Source of the DNA: an uncultured Clostridia bacterium
GTDB lineage: Bacteria; Bacillota; Clostridia; Christensenellales; Aristaeellaceae
Direction of reading: 5' to 3'
Assembly: GCA_937906775.1 (NCBI GenBank)
Contig: CALCUD010000002.1
Span: 1-64,000, forward strand
Length of the DNA stretch: 64,000 nucleotides
The notes beneath the pieces are model-generated. The model was not told the DNA's origin. It was given only the letters and a program-made list of their open reading frames with translations, and ran no database searches. The position numbers and the translations under genes are program-made. Positions 36,120-44,547 of the stretch are shown piece by piece. Within the stretch, counting starts at the first letter, position 1. Every line of letters starts with the position of its first letter.

Positions 36120-36974
36120 ATGTTCAAGGGCAGAAACGTCTGGGGCTTTCTTTTGCCGGGGCTGGTTTTGCTGCTGGCGTTCTATGTGATTCCGTTTTTC
36201 GGCGGGATCCGGTACAGCTTTCTGGACGGAAGCTATCGGGATCTGTTCGTCGGATTCGAAAATTACCGGACGCTGTGGCAGAATCCCGTTTTTTTGCTCG
36301 GGCTGAAGAATACGCTGGTCCTGTCGCTGATCTGCGCGCCGCTGCTCTGGGTCCTGTCCCTGATGACCGCTTCCGCGGTGTACGGCGCGCGCCCCTTCGG
36401 CCGGGTTTTCCGTTCCGCGGTTTTGATCCCCTATCTCGCGCCGGCGTCCGCGATGATCATGGTCTGGCAGGTTTTCTTTGATTACGGCGGTCCTTTGAAC
36501 CGCCTTCTGTCCCTTTTCGGGGCAGAACGGGTCCTGTGGCTTTCCGGCCCCGCGATGCGGATCCCGATCGTGATCATGTTTCTGTGGAAAAATATCGGCC
36601 TTTGTACGGTAATCTTTCTTTCCGCCGTGCAGGGAGTTCCGGAATCGCTCTACGAAGCCGGCGAACTGGACGGGATCGGCAGGATCCGGAAACTGTTTTC
36701 AATCACGCTGCCGCTGATCATGCCTTCGGCCTATCTGATCTTTATCGTCAGCTGGATCAACGCTTTCAAAATTTTCCGCGAGGTGTATTTCATCGCGGGC
36801 GCGTATCCGGATCAGGCGGTCTATACGCTTCAGCATTACATCAACAATGTTTACGGAAAGATGAATTACCAGATGGTGACCTCTTCCGCGTATTCCTTTG
36901 CTCTGATCTCCGTTCTTCTGTTCGGGATCCTGTTTCTGATGCAGCGCCGCGCCTCGGACGAGATTTACGGATAG
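36120..36974 (+). CDS. CUT1 sugar ABC transporter permease (MalF/UgpA type)
   Basis: 284 residues with six membrane segments. It starts MFKGRNVWGFLLPGLVLLLAFYVIPFFGGIRYSF, as typical UgpA-type permeases do. The EAA loop is LYEAGELDGIGRIRKLFSITLPLI. AAGGAG lies 6 nt before the ATG. It pairs with the next gene (12 nt away) to form the channel fed by the propeller/binding-protein fusion. No ATPase is encoded in the operon. Confidence 0.9.
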   Translation: MFKGRNVWGFLLPGLVLLLAFYVIPFFGGIRYSFLDGSYRDLFVGFENYRTLWQNPVFLLGLKNTLVLSLICAPLLWVLSLMTASAVYGARPFGRVFRSAVLIPYLAPASAMIMVWQVFFDYGGPLNRLLSLFGAERVLWLSGPAMRIPIVIMFLWKNIGLCTVIFLSAVQGVPESLYEAGELDGIGRIRKLFSITLPLIMPSAYLIFIVSWINAFKIFREVYFIAGAYPDQAVYTLQHYINNVYGKMNYQMVTSSAYSFALISVLLFGILFLMQRRASDEIYG

Positions 36975-36986
36975 GGGGGTGAACGG

Positions 36987-37844
36987 ATGAGAAATTCGCG
37001 AAAAAAACACATCCCCGTCAGGATTCTCCTGGCGATCCTGACCGTTCTGCTTCTCGCTCCGGTGGTTCTGACCGCCCTGTACTCCTTCTTCGCTCCGTCG
37101 GAGATCCGGGAGTATATGGCTGCGCGGAATAACTATTCCGCGGACGCCATGATGGAAATCCGGATCTTTCCCCGGTCCTTTTCCCTGGAGCAATATTATC
37201 AGACATTGATTTCCGACCGGAGGATCCTTCACTTTTTCTGCAATTCGGCGCTTTATACGCTGGCGATCCTGACGGGACAGCTGCTGATCCTTCCGGCGTT
37301 TGCGTTTGCGCTGTCCTGCTTCCGGTTCAGGGGACGCGACGCGATCGCTTTCACGGTCGTGCTGCTGATGGTCCTGCCGTTTCAGGTCCTGATGGTCCCC
37401 AATGTTCTGACGCTGCGGGCGCTGAATCTGCTGAACACGCCTTACGCCGTGATCCTTCCGGCTGTGGCCTCGCCTTTCATCATCTTTCTGCTGCGCCAGT
37501 ACATGGTCGGAATTCCCAGGGAACTGATCCAGGCCGCGCAGATCGACGGAGCCAGGCCGCTGTCCTGCTTTCTGCGTGTCATTCTTCCGATCTGCGGGCC
37601 GGTGCTGGGGGCGACGGTTGCGCTGTCGTTCGCGGATTGCTGGAATCTGGTGGAACAGCCGCTGGCGTATCTGACCCTGCGGGAGGACCTGTATCCGCTT
37701 TCAGCCGTTTTCGGCCGGCTGTCATCCAATATCACGGGAAATGAATTTGCCGGTGCCGTGCTGTTCATCCTGCCTGCGCTGTTTGTTTATATGTATTTTC
37801 AGGAAGATATCATCGAGGGGATCCAACTGACCGATTTCAGGTAA
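36987..37844 (+). CDS. CUT1 sugar ABC transporter permease (MalG/UgpE type)
   Basis: 285 residues, six membrane segments, with the EAA loop LIQAAQIDGARPLSCFLRVILPIC. After the first membrane segment there is an outer loop of about 45 residues (EIREYMAARNNYSADAMMEI), longer than in simple sugar permeases and similar to glycerol-phosphate or maltose types. AGGGGGGTG precedes the ATG. The C-terminus YMYFQEDIIEGIQLTDFR corresponds to the usual family ending VxGLTxGAVKG but is divergent. Partner of the preceding permease. Confidence 0.88.
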   Translation: MRNSRKKHIPVRILLAILTVLLLAPVVLTALYSFFAPSEIREYMAARNNYSADAMMEIRIFPRSFSLEQYYQTLISDRRILHFFCNSALYTLAILTGQLLILPAFAFALSCFRFRGRDAIAFTVVLLMVLPFQVLMVPNVLTLRALNLLNTPYAVILPAVASPFIIFLLRQYMVGIPRELIQAAQIDGARPLSCFLRVILPICGPVLGATVALSFADCWNLVEQPLAYLTLREDLYPLSAVFGRLSSNITGNEFAGAVLFILPALFVYMYFQEDIIEGIQLTDFR

Positions 37845-37886
37845 ACCCGCGTCCCGGGACAGATCCTTTCTGACGGAGGAAACACG

Positions 37887-39230
37887 ATGAAGAAGATCGC
37901 GGTAAAGGGCATTTGCATACTCGGCGGGATCGTTCTGATCTGTCTGCTGTTTTCAGGTACGGTCCATAATCTGACCACGGCGAAGGTCCGGATGACCTCC
38001 GCCCGCAGCGGACGTCTGGAAAGGACGCTGAACCTGACCGGGAGCCTGAACTGGCCGGACAGCGTTCTGAACGTATCGGTTCCGGAAGCTGCGGAAGGGG
38101 ATACCCTGACCGTTCTGCGCGTGTACGCGGGAGCGGGAAGCTATGTGGAGAGCGGGGAGACCGTGCTGGAATGCGCCGTTGCCGATTATGACGCGAAGCT
38201 GACTTCGCTGGAAGAGGAGTATGCCGCGAAGGAGAAGGAATATCTGGAACTGAACAGAAAGTACAGCCACCTTATTTTGACACGCCAGGATGAAAACTGG
38301 ATCGGGAGCTACAACGCCCTGAAGGAAACGCGGAACAGAGTCCGGGACGCGCGGGTCGCGCTGCAGATCGCGTCGCGGCAGGCCGGTGTGGAGCTGACCG
38401 GGGACACGGTCCCGGAAACGGTTCAGGACGGGGACGTGCTGCAGGCTGCGGGGGATCTGAAGGACGCGATCGCGGAAATGGCCTCCGCGCAGGAGAATTT
38501 TGACCGGGTCAACCGTTATCCGATCAGCGACGAGATCATCTCCTGGATCGAGAAAAGGGATGAGCTGGAGCTCGCAATGGACGGCCTGCTGCAGTCCGTC
38601 AGTCACCTGAAGCTTCTGGAAGCGAACTGCCGGTTTGTCACGGCTCCGAACAGCGGTTATATTTCATCCATGGAACTGAAGGCGGGTGATACCGTCTCCG
38701 GGAGACTGCCGCTTTTCTCCATGACCGCGCCCGAACAGATGCCGGTGATCCGCCTGACGCTGGACAGCAATGAAAAAACGGACTGCAGAGGACTCCCGGT
38801 CAAACTGGAAAGCAAAGGCCGCGAAGTGGAACGCACGGCGGTGTCTGACGGGATCGCGGATGACGGCGGCCGCTATGCGGACGTCCTGCTGGAGCCGGGG
38901 GATATCGCCCGGCTGGGAGGGCTGGAGGTCCTTCGCGAGGCGTCTTCCGTATCCGCGAAAATTGTCAGCACCGCGGACAGCATCACCACGCTGATCCCTT
39001 CCGCGGCGGTACGCGGATCCGGAAATGACCGGTATATCTATATGGTCCAGACCGCGGAGGACGCGCTCGGAGCGGGTAAAATGACAGTGACCAGAAAGAA
39101 TGTCACGGTGATCGCGGAATCCGACACGACGGTTTCCGTCCAGGAATCCCTGAACGATATGCCGATCGCCTATATGGAGGACCGGATGCTGAAAGAGGGC
39201 TGCGAAGTCATGCAGTACAATGAAACATGA
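37887..39230 (+). CDS. Membrane-anchored HlyD/MacA-like adaptor with coiled coil
   Basis: 447 residues. One N-terminal membrane anchor (IAVKGICILGGIVLICLLFSG), a first lipoyl-like half (LNVSVPEAAEGDTLTVLRVYAGAGSYVESGETVL), an alpha-helical hairpin rich in Glu, Lys and Leu (about 105-245: KLTSLEEEYAAKEKEYLELN ... KRDELELAMDGLLQ), a second lipoyl-like half (CRFVTAPNSGYISSMELKAGDTV), then beta-barrel and membrane-proximal domains. This is the full MacA/HlyD architecture. It overlaps the MacB-like gene by 4 nt (ATGA), so the two are translationally coupled and probably form a complex. Confidence 0.85.
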   Translation: MKKIAVKGICILGGIVLICLLFSGTVHNLTTAKVRMTSARSGRLERTLNLTGSLNWPDSVLNVSVPEAAEGDTLTVLRVYAGAGSYVESGETVLECAVADYDAKLTSLEEEYAAKEKEYLELNRKYSHLILTRQDENWIGSYNALKETRNRVRDARVALQIASRQAGVELTGDTVPETVQDGDVLQAAGDLKDAIAEMASAQENFDRVNRYPISDEIISWIEKRDELELAMDGLLQSVSHLKLLEANCRFVTAPNSGYISSMELKAGDTVSGRLPLFSMTAPEQMPVIRLTLDSNEKTDCRGLPVKLESKGREVERTAVSDGIADDGGRYADVLLEPGDIARLGGLEVLREASSVSAKIVSTADSITTLIPSAAVRGSGNDRYIYMVQTAEDALGAGKMTVTRKNVTVIAESDTTVSVQESLNDMPIAYMEDRMLKEGCEVMQYNET

Positions 39231-40369
39231 ACGGGAAAAAACGCGGATGCATGGGGAAATTCATTGCTGCGGCGGGTCTGCTGATCCTCGCGGCGGGTCT
39301 TTGGCTGCTTTTTCTGCAGCCGGCGGGGATGGAAGCCCTTTGGGAATACGGCGCCGCGCTGAACGGGAAGACCGCTGCGCAGACGGTGGATTCACTGGAG
39401 GAAACGCTGGAAGGATCCGGCTGGACCTGCTGCGCCAGAAAACAGCACGCGTCCGCGACTTCCGAAAAGGCTCCTGACGCTCTTTCCTGCACGGTGATTG
39501 CGGTCGGAAAGGGATATTTTGAACAGAACCGGCTGCTGTTGAACGCTGGAAGACTGCTGAACGACTGGGATCAGGAAAATGCCGCGAGGACTGCGGTCCT
39601 TCCGGAACGCACCGCCGGCAGACTGTTTCCCGGAGAGGATCCGGTCGGACAGACCTTTACATGCAACGGTTCCGAATGGCAGATCGCCGGCACCGTCCGG
39701 GACGGTCTGACCCTCGGCGAGGCGGACGGCGACGTCGTCTATATTCCGATCACGGTTTCAGATCAGGCCGCGTTCGGAACGGGTACCTTTGAGATCGCGG
39801 CTGAACCGCGGAACGCGGAACAGACCGCTGTGCTCATCAGCGACCTGAACCGGTGGAACAGCGCGGGAACGAGGACCGATCTTTCCCGGCTGCGGGCGGA
39901 CGCCCTGATGCCGCTGTGGCTGTGCGCGATCCTCGGAGGCTGTTTTCTGCTCCGCGGAATGACGCGTTTCGCGGAAAAACGGATCACCGGACAGGCCGGA
40001 AGGATCCGGCAGGATCTCCGGAACGATTATTTCAAAAAACAGGCGTTCCGGATCACGGGACGCGCGCTGGTGATCCTGATGAATATTGTGCTGTGGGCCG
40101 GCGCGTTCTGCCTGCTGCTGCTTTTGCTGATCCGGCCGCTGTACGCCTATCCGGACCGGATTCCGGAAAACCCCGCCCGAATCAGCTCTGTGATCGAAAC
40201 GGTCCGGCGGTGCCTTTTTGACGCGTCTTCTTCCGTTATCATCCGGAGCAGGGCTTCCGTTGCCTGCGATATCGCCGGAAAGATCATTTCCGCCGGGCTG
40301 CTCACTTTCCTGACGGGACTGGCGGCCGCCGGGATCACTTCGAAGCGCCGGCACGGTCCGGACATGTGA
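39227..40369 (+). CDS. MacB-like permease without ATPase (MacB periplasmic-core-like domain, four membrane segments)
   Basis: 380 residues: one N-terminal membrane segment, an outer domain of about 190 residues, then three C-terminal membrane segments. This is the MacB/FtsX-type topology. The outer domain carries the MacB core pattern (AVLPERTAGRLFPGEDPVGQTFTCNGSEWQIAGTVRDGL). No ATPase domain is fused and no ATPase gene follows. The last loop before the final segment is long (about 50 residues). MacB proteins act as mechanotransmitters that need an ATPase to work; here it would have to come in trans or the protein does something else. It starts inside the adaptor gene and ends the operon. 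Confidence 0.75.
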   Translation: MNGKKRGCMGKFIAAAGLLILAAGLWLLFLQPAGMEALWEYGAALNGKTAAQTVDSLEETLEGSGWTCCARKQHASATSEKAPDALSCTVIAVGKGYFEQNRLLLNAGRLLNDWDQENAARTAVLPERTAGRLFPGEDPVGQTFTCNGSEWQIAGTVRDGLTLGEADGDVVYIPITVSDQAAFGTGTFEIAAEPRNAEQTAVLISDLNRWNSAGTRTDLSRLRADALMPLWLCAILGGCFLLRGMTRFAEKRITGQAGRIRQDLRNDYFKKQAFRITGRALVILMNIVLWAGAFCLLLLLLIRPLYAYPDRIPENPARISSVIETVRRCLFDASSSVIIRSRASVACDIAGKIISAGLLTFLTGLAAAGITSKRRHGPDM

Positions 40370-40488
40370 AAAAGGCTGGCTTGCTCAGAGCCGGCCAAGG
40401 GGAGGGGGGATTCGTCATGTTTGCGGAACCTTCTGTTTCGTTCCTGCCGGAATGAATATAATACAGCTATGTGAATGATACGTGACAG

Positions 40489-40516
40489 CCGCCGGGAAGC
40501 TTCCTGACGGTTTTTT
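40489..40516 (+). terminator. Terminator in the gap after the MacB-like gene
   Basis: CCGCCGGGAA (40489-40498) pairs with TTCCTGACGG (40501-40510, two wobbles), followed by TTTTTT. Confidence 0.75.
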
Positions 40517-40664
40517 GCGTTCGTCTGTTCCGTCTGAAACCTGTACGCTGAACATGCAAAGGTTTGCAGTAGGATTCTGCACAATTACGAAATAAAAATG
40601 TACAATATGAGAAGATTCTGACCAATCACGGCAAAAAATTCACCTGTTTGCGCAAAAAATGTCA

Positions 40665-40693
40665 TTGTCCGAAGGAAATAAACGTGATATATT
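40665..40693 (+). promoter_or_regulatory. Promoter of the second importer operon
   Basis: TTGTCC (40665-40670), 17 bp, TATATT (40688-40693) with a TGA extension in front of the -10 box. Confidence 0.65.
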
Positions 40694-40786
40694 TGTTAAG
40701 TAAATAATCGGCAGAAAGCAATATCGTTCTCCCCATGCGGGGGATATATGTTGTTTCTATCAAATCAACGGGACGGAGGAATACCC

Positions 40787-41713
40787 ATGGCCAGAAATTC
40801 CATCACCCCGAAGAAGTTGCGCTCCTACAAAGAGTTTTTGTACATCCTTCCTTTTCTGATCCTTGTAGCGCTCTTCTCTTATTATCCTCTTTACGGCTGG
40901 ATCTATGCGTTCCATGACTATATGCCGCCGAAGCCGATCGGCCCCGATACGTGGGTCGGGTTCAAGTGGTTTACTACCATTGTGAACAACCCCATGCGTG
41001 TCAAGGCAATCCTCCGGGTCCTCAGAAACACCTTCGCGATGAGCGGTATCTCCCTTCTGTTTTCCTGGGTCCCGATGATCTTTGCTGTTTTCCTCAACGA
41101 GATTCAGTGCAGGCCGTTCAAGAAGATCGTTCAGACAGTGACGACTCTGCCGAACTTCATCAGCTGGGTCCTGGTATTCTCCTGTGCGTTCAACCTGTTC
41201 TCCGCCACAGGCGCAGTCAATACCTTACTGTTGGAAATGGGATGGATTGACAAGCCAATCGCATTTCTGAAATCGACGGACAATATTTACTTCCGTCAAT
41301 GGCTGTGGCTGACCTGGAAGAATGCCGGATGGGCCTCCATCATGTATCTGGCGGCTATCACCGGTATCGACGAACAGATGTACGAGGCAGCCAGAATCGA
41401 TGGCGCCACCCGGATGCAGATCATCTGGAACATTACCATCCCGAGTCTGCTGCCCACCTACTTTGTCCTGCTGATGCTGAATCTGGCAAACTTCCTGTCC
41501 AACGGCATGGAACAGTTCTACGTCTTTATGAATGAGTTCAACCGTGACTACATCGAAGTGCTTGATCTGTATGTATACAATCTGGCTAACAGCGGAAGAG
41601 GCATGTATCCCCTGTCCACCGCCATCAGTATTCTGAAGAGCGTTGTCAGTGTCGTGCTTCTGGTGGTCAGCAATACGCTGTCTAAAGCCGTCCGTGGTGA
41701 AGGCTTCATTTGA
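40787..41713 (+). CDS. CUT1 ABC transporter permease, LplB/YteP type
   Basis: 308 residues from the ATG at 40787 (GGAGGAA 6 nt upstream; the earlier in-frame ATG at 40748 has no site). SYKEFLYILPFLILVALFSYYPLYGWIYAFHDYMP is the hallmark start of LplB-like permeases. The EAA loop is MYEAARIDGATRMQIIWNITIPSL. Six membrane segments. LplB-type systems import oligosaccharides such as alginate, rhamnogalacturonan or xylan fragments. It works with the next two genes (permease and binding protein) and an ATPase encoded elsewhere. Confidence 0.92.
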   Translation: MARNSITPKKLRSYKEFLYILPFLILVALFSYYPLYGWIYAFHDYMPPKPIGPDTWVGFKWFTTIVNNPMRVKAILRVLRNTFAMSGISLLFSWVPMIFAVFLNEIQCRPFKKIVQTVTTLPNFISWVLVFSCAFNLFSATGAVNTLLLEMGWIDKPIAFLKSTDNIYFRQWLWLTWKNAGWASIMYLAAITGIDEQMYEAARIDGATRMQIIWNITIPSLLPTYFVLLMLNLANFLSNGMEQFYVFMNEFNRDYIEVLDLYVYNLANSGRGMYPLSTAISILKSVVSVVLLVVSNTLSKAVRGEGFI

Positions 41714-41749
41714 TGCCGGAAGACGAAAACAGGATGGGAGGGTTCCGCT

Positions 41750-42694
41750 GTGACTAAAGATGCAGTTTCGATCAATCACAGGCCGACCAGGATCAGGACA
41801 AGCGTGGGGGACAAAATCATCTCCGTTGTCACTTATCTGGTCTATGCGTTGCTGGCGTTTGCCTGTGTCTATCCGTTCTATTATCTGATCATCAACTCCA
41901 TCAGTGACAACAAGCTGAGCGAAGCGAGCAAGATCATTTTCCTGCCGCATGGGATCCATTTTGACAACTACACGCAGGTTATGCTTCTGCCTGACTTGCT
42001 GCCGGCTGCGAAGGTCTCCGTGATGAGAACCGTGATCGGCGCGTCGCTGACGGTGTTCAGTTCCGCGTTCCTGGGCTTCATGTTCACCCGGGAGACCTTG
42101 TGGCACAGAAAACTCTGGTACCGTCTGGTGACGGTGACGATGTACATCAACGCCGGTATTATCCCGTGGTTCCTGACCATGAAGACACTGGGTCTGACGG
42201 ACAACTTCTGGGGTTATATCTTCCCGACAATCATCCAGCCGTATTACATCGTTCTGTGCAAGACCTATTGCGAATCCGTTCCGCATGAATTGCAGGACGC
42301 CGGCGAAATCGACGGCGCGGGAACACTCCGGATCTTCTGGAACATTATCCTTCCCGTCATCAAGCCGATCCTGGCCACCATCGCGGTCTTTGCCGCGGTG
42401 AACCAGTGGAACGCTTTCCAGGATACGGTACTCCTGATGACCAAGAGCCAGGATAACTACACACTGCAGTTCATTCTCTGGCGCTACATCAACAGTGCCT
42501 CCGCGCTGAAGGCGGTTGTGAGCAATGCCGCCGCCAGTTCCTCGATGGTTGCCGCCCTGGCCGCGAAAGCCGCGACGGAGACTTCTGTCCGTATGACTGT
42601 TACAGTGATTGTCGTCCTTCCGATCATGTGTGTATATCCCTTCTTCCAGCGGTTCTTCACGAAGGGCATCATGATCGGCGCCGTCAAGGGCTGA
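41750..42694 (+). CDS. CUT1 ABC transporter permease, YtcP/LplC type
   Basis: 314 residues from a GTG start (GGGAGG 8 nt upstream). Six membrane segments; VYPFYYLIINSISDNK near the start and a C-terminus FTKGIMIGAVKG are typical of YtcP/LplC. The EAA loop is LQDAGEIDGAGTLRIFWNIILPVI. An Ala-rich stretch (VVSNAAASSSMVAALAAKAATETSVRM) lies in the last outer loop region. Partner of the preceding LplB-type permease. Confidence 0.92.
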   Translation: MTKDAVSINHRPTRIRTSVGDKIISVVTYLVYALLAFACVYPFYYLIINSISDNKLSEASKIIFLPHGIHFDNYTQVMLLPDLLPAAKVSVMRTVIGASLTVFSSAFLGFMFTRETLWHRKLWYRLVTVTMYINAGIIPWFLTMKTLGLTDNFWGYIFPTIIQPYYIVLCKTYCESVPHELQDAGEIDGAGTLRIFWNIILPVIKPILATIAVFAAVNQWNAFQDTVLLMTKSQDNYTLQFILWRYINSASALKAVVSNAAASSSMVAALAAKAATETSVRMTVTVIVVLPIMCVYPFFQRFFTKGIMIGAVKG

Positions 42695-42760
42695 CGGCAT
42701 TCCAACCCGGATGAAAGCAGGGATCTGCTTTACATCATATATTTTTAAGGAGGGAATACT

Positions 42761-44431
42761 ATGAAGAAGACCCTGTCTCTGGTACTGGCTGTCATCATGG
42801 TCATGTCCATGTTTGCCTTCAGTACCGCGGTAGCTGAAGAAGCTCCCATGCAAATCACCGTCTATGACGAAGCTGCGAACAACCATGGCGTTCAGTCCGG
42901 CTGGTTCGGCAAGATCGTTAAAGACAAGTTCAACATTGAACTGAACATCATCGCTCCTCAGCAGGTTGGTAAGGAAGTGTATTACACCCGTCTCGCCGAT
43001 GGCGATCTGGGCGACATCATCATCCTGAACAAGTCTGACTTCAAGTCCTGCGTTGAACAGGGCCTGATCAAGGACATCGCTGCTGAATATGCAAACACTG
43101 TAAATCTGAAGGAAAGATTCGACACTCAGATCCAGGTGTTCAATGCTGATTTCGGCGGAGCTATCTACGGCATCCCCACTGAAATGACCGATACTTCTCC
43201 CACCGACAAGACCGCTGACGCCGCTGACGATCAGCCCATGGTCCGCTGGGATCTGTTCGAACAGATCGGCGCTCCCGATCTGGCTGATATGGATGCCATG
43301 CTGGATGCGCTGGCCAAGATCCATGAGATTCATCCCACCAACGATGCCGGCGATCCCGCCTATCCCTTCTCCCTGTGGGCTGACTGGGACAACAACGACC
43401 AGATGATCGGACCCGCCAACGTGAGCCATATCACCACCTGGTACGGAGAAAAGCTGAAGCAGTCCGCGATCCTGAAGGCTGACAACACCTTCACCAAGGT
43501 TACCGACAAGGACGCTTCCTACTACAAAGTGACCAAGTTCATCAACAAAGCCTATCAGATGGGTCTGGTTGACCCCGATTCCGGCACTCAGGACTGGAAC
43601 ACCGTTTGCTCCAAGATCCAGAACGGCCGTGTTGACCTGCTCTGGTACGCCTGGCAGCGCGGCTTCTGGAACACCACCAAAGAACGTCTGGACGCCGGTT
43701 CCTTCTTCTGCCTCCTGCCCGTGGCTGATCAGCTGTACTACACTGCTGCTGACCCCTTCTACGGCAGTGACCGCGCCTGGGGCGTCGGCTCCAAGGTTGA
43801 CGATGCCAAGTATGCCAAGATCATTGAATTCCTCGACTGGTACGCCGGTGACGAGAGCATGATGATCCAGCATGCCGGTCTGAATGGTTTCAACTACGTT
43901 CTCAACGAAGAAGGCAAGCCCGTTGCCGCGGCTTCCAACGCTCTGTCCGATAACCTGACCGTGCCGGATGAATTCGGCGGCGGCGGATACCAGGATGGTT
44001 TCAACGCTCTGAACCAGTGGATCGGCGCTTCCCTCTGCATGAACAGAGAACTGGGCGAAAGATACGCTTCCAGCCTGTGGTCCACTGCTGATCCCACCTA
44101 TACGGCCGGTTGGCAGGAACGCTACGGCGCGAAGGACGGTATCGACTACATGAAGCAGCACAACCAGCTGCTGGCCAGCCCCAGCGTTCCCTTCGTGCCT
44201 GCTGCTGACACCGCTGACATCGAACTGATCCGTGCCGACGTGAAGGATTCCCTGACCAAGTACACCTGGCAGATGTTCTTCGCTGAAGACGACGCAGCCT
44301 TCGACGCTCTGTGGGATACCATGGTTACTGAAATCGAAGCTTATGGCTACGACACCCTGTACAACTGGGACGTCTCTGTCTATCAGCCCGAAGTTGACGC
44401 CAAGATCGAAGCTATCGCCAATGCTCAGTAA
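42761..44431 (+). CDS. Extracellular binding protein of the LplA/YtcQ type
   Basis: 556 residues, normal for LplA/YtcQ-type binding proteins. The signal peptide (MKKTLSLVLAVIMVMSMFAF, cut near AVAEE) has no Cys, so no lipid anchor is predicted, unlike the usual lipoprotein LplA. The mature protein shows the family pattern (DKFNIELNIIAPQ, GDIIILNKSDF, GAIYGIPTEMT, KIIEFLDWYAGDESMMIQHAGLNGFNY). Codon use is highly biased, suggesting strong expression. It is followed by a very strong terminator, so downstream sugar-metabolism genes are at least partly separate. The ligand is unknown; the downstream fucosidase suggests a fucosylated oligosaccharide. Confidence 0.9.
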   Translation: MKKTLSLVLAVIMVMSMFAFSTAVAEEAPMQITVYDEAANNHGVQSGWFGKIVKDKFNIELNIIAPQQVGKEVYYTRLADGDLGDIIILNKSDFKSCVEQGLIKDIAAEYANTVNLKERFDTQIQVFNADFGGAIYGIPTEMTDTSPTDKTADAADDQPMVRWDLFEQIGAPDLADMDAMLDALAKIHEIHPTNDAGDPAYPFSLWADWDNNDQMIGPANVSHITTWYGEKLKQSAILKADNTFTKVTDKDASYYKVTKFINKAYQMGLVDPDSGTQDWNTVCSKIQNGRVDLLWYAWQRGFWNTTKERLDAGSFFCLLPVADQLYYTAADPFYGSDRAWGVGSKVDDAKYAKIIEFLDWYAGDESMMIQHAGLNGFNYVLNEEGKPVAAASNALSDNLTVPDEFGGGGYQDGFNALNQWIGASLCMNRELGERYASSLWSTADPTYTAGWQERYGAKDGIDYMKQHNQLLASPSVPFVPAADTADIELIRADVKDSLTKYTWQMFFAEDDAAFDALWDTMVTEIEAYGYDTLYNWDVSVYQPEVDAKIEAIANAQ

Positions 44432-44464
44432 TTCAGGACAGAAAACCCGTAAGTAATTACGGCG

Positions 44465-44493
44465 GGGGCGCCCCTTCGCGGGGCGCCCCTTTT
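44465..44493 (+). terminator. Terminator after the binding-protein gene
   Basis: GGGGCGCCCC (44465-44474) and GGGGCGCCCC (44480-44489) form a 10-bp GC stem followed by TTTT. Each arm is also self-palindromic. Confidence 0.88.
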
Positions 44494-44547
44494 CTTCTGG
44501 AATGCATTCTCTTTGGAAAAGATCTGAAATGAAAGGAAATCGCCCGT

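Larger units (their letters stand above)
40370..40786. other. 417-bp intergenic region between two transport operons
   Basis: No gene seen. In order: an imperfect hairpin (GGCTGGC near 40375 with GCCGGCC near 40390), a TATAAT at 40457-40462, a strong terminator (40489-40516) ending a possible transcript of about 50 nt, a perfect palindrome TGCAAAGGTTTGCA at 40555-40568, and the promoter of the next operon at 40665-40693. Confidence 0.6.

Noticed and set aside
41225..44161. A 978-residue open frame on the minus strand
   Set aside because: Antisense to the LplB/YtcP/YtcQ-type genes; long only because the strongly biased codons leave no stops in that frame.
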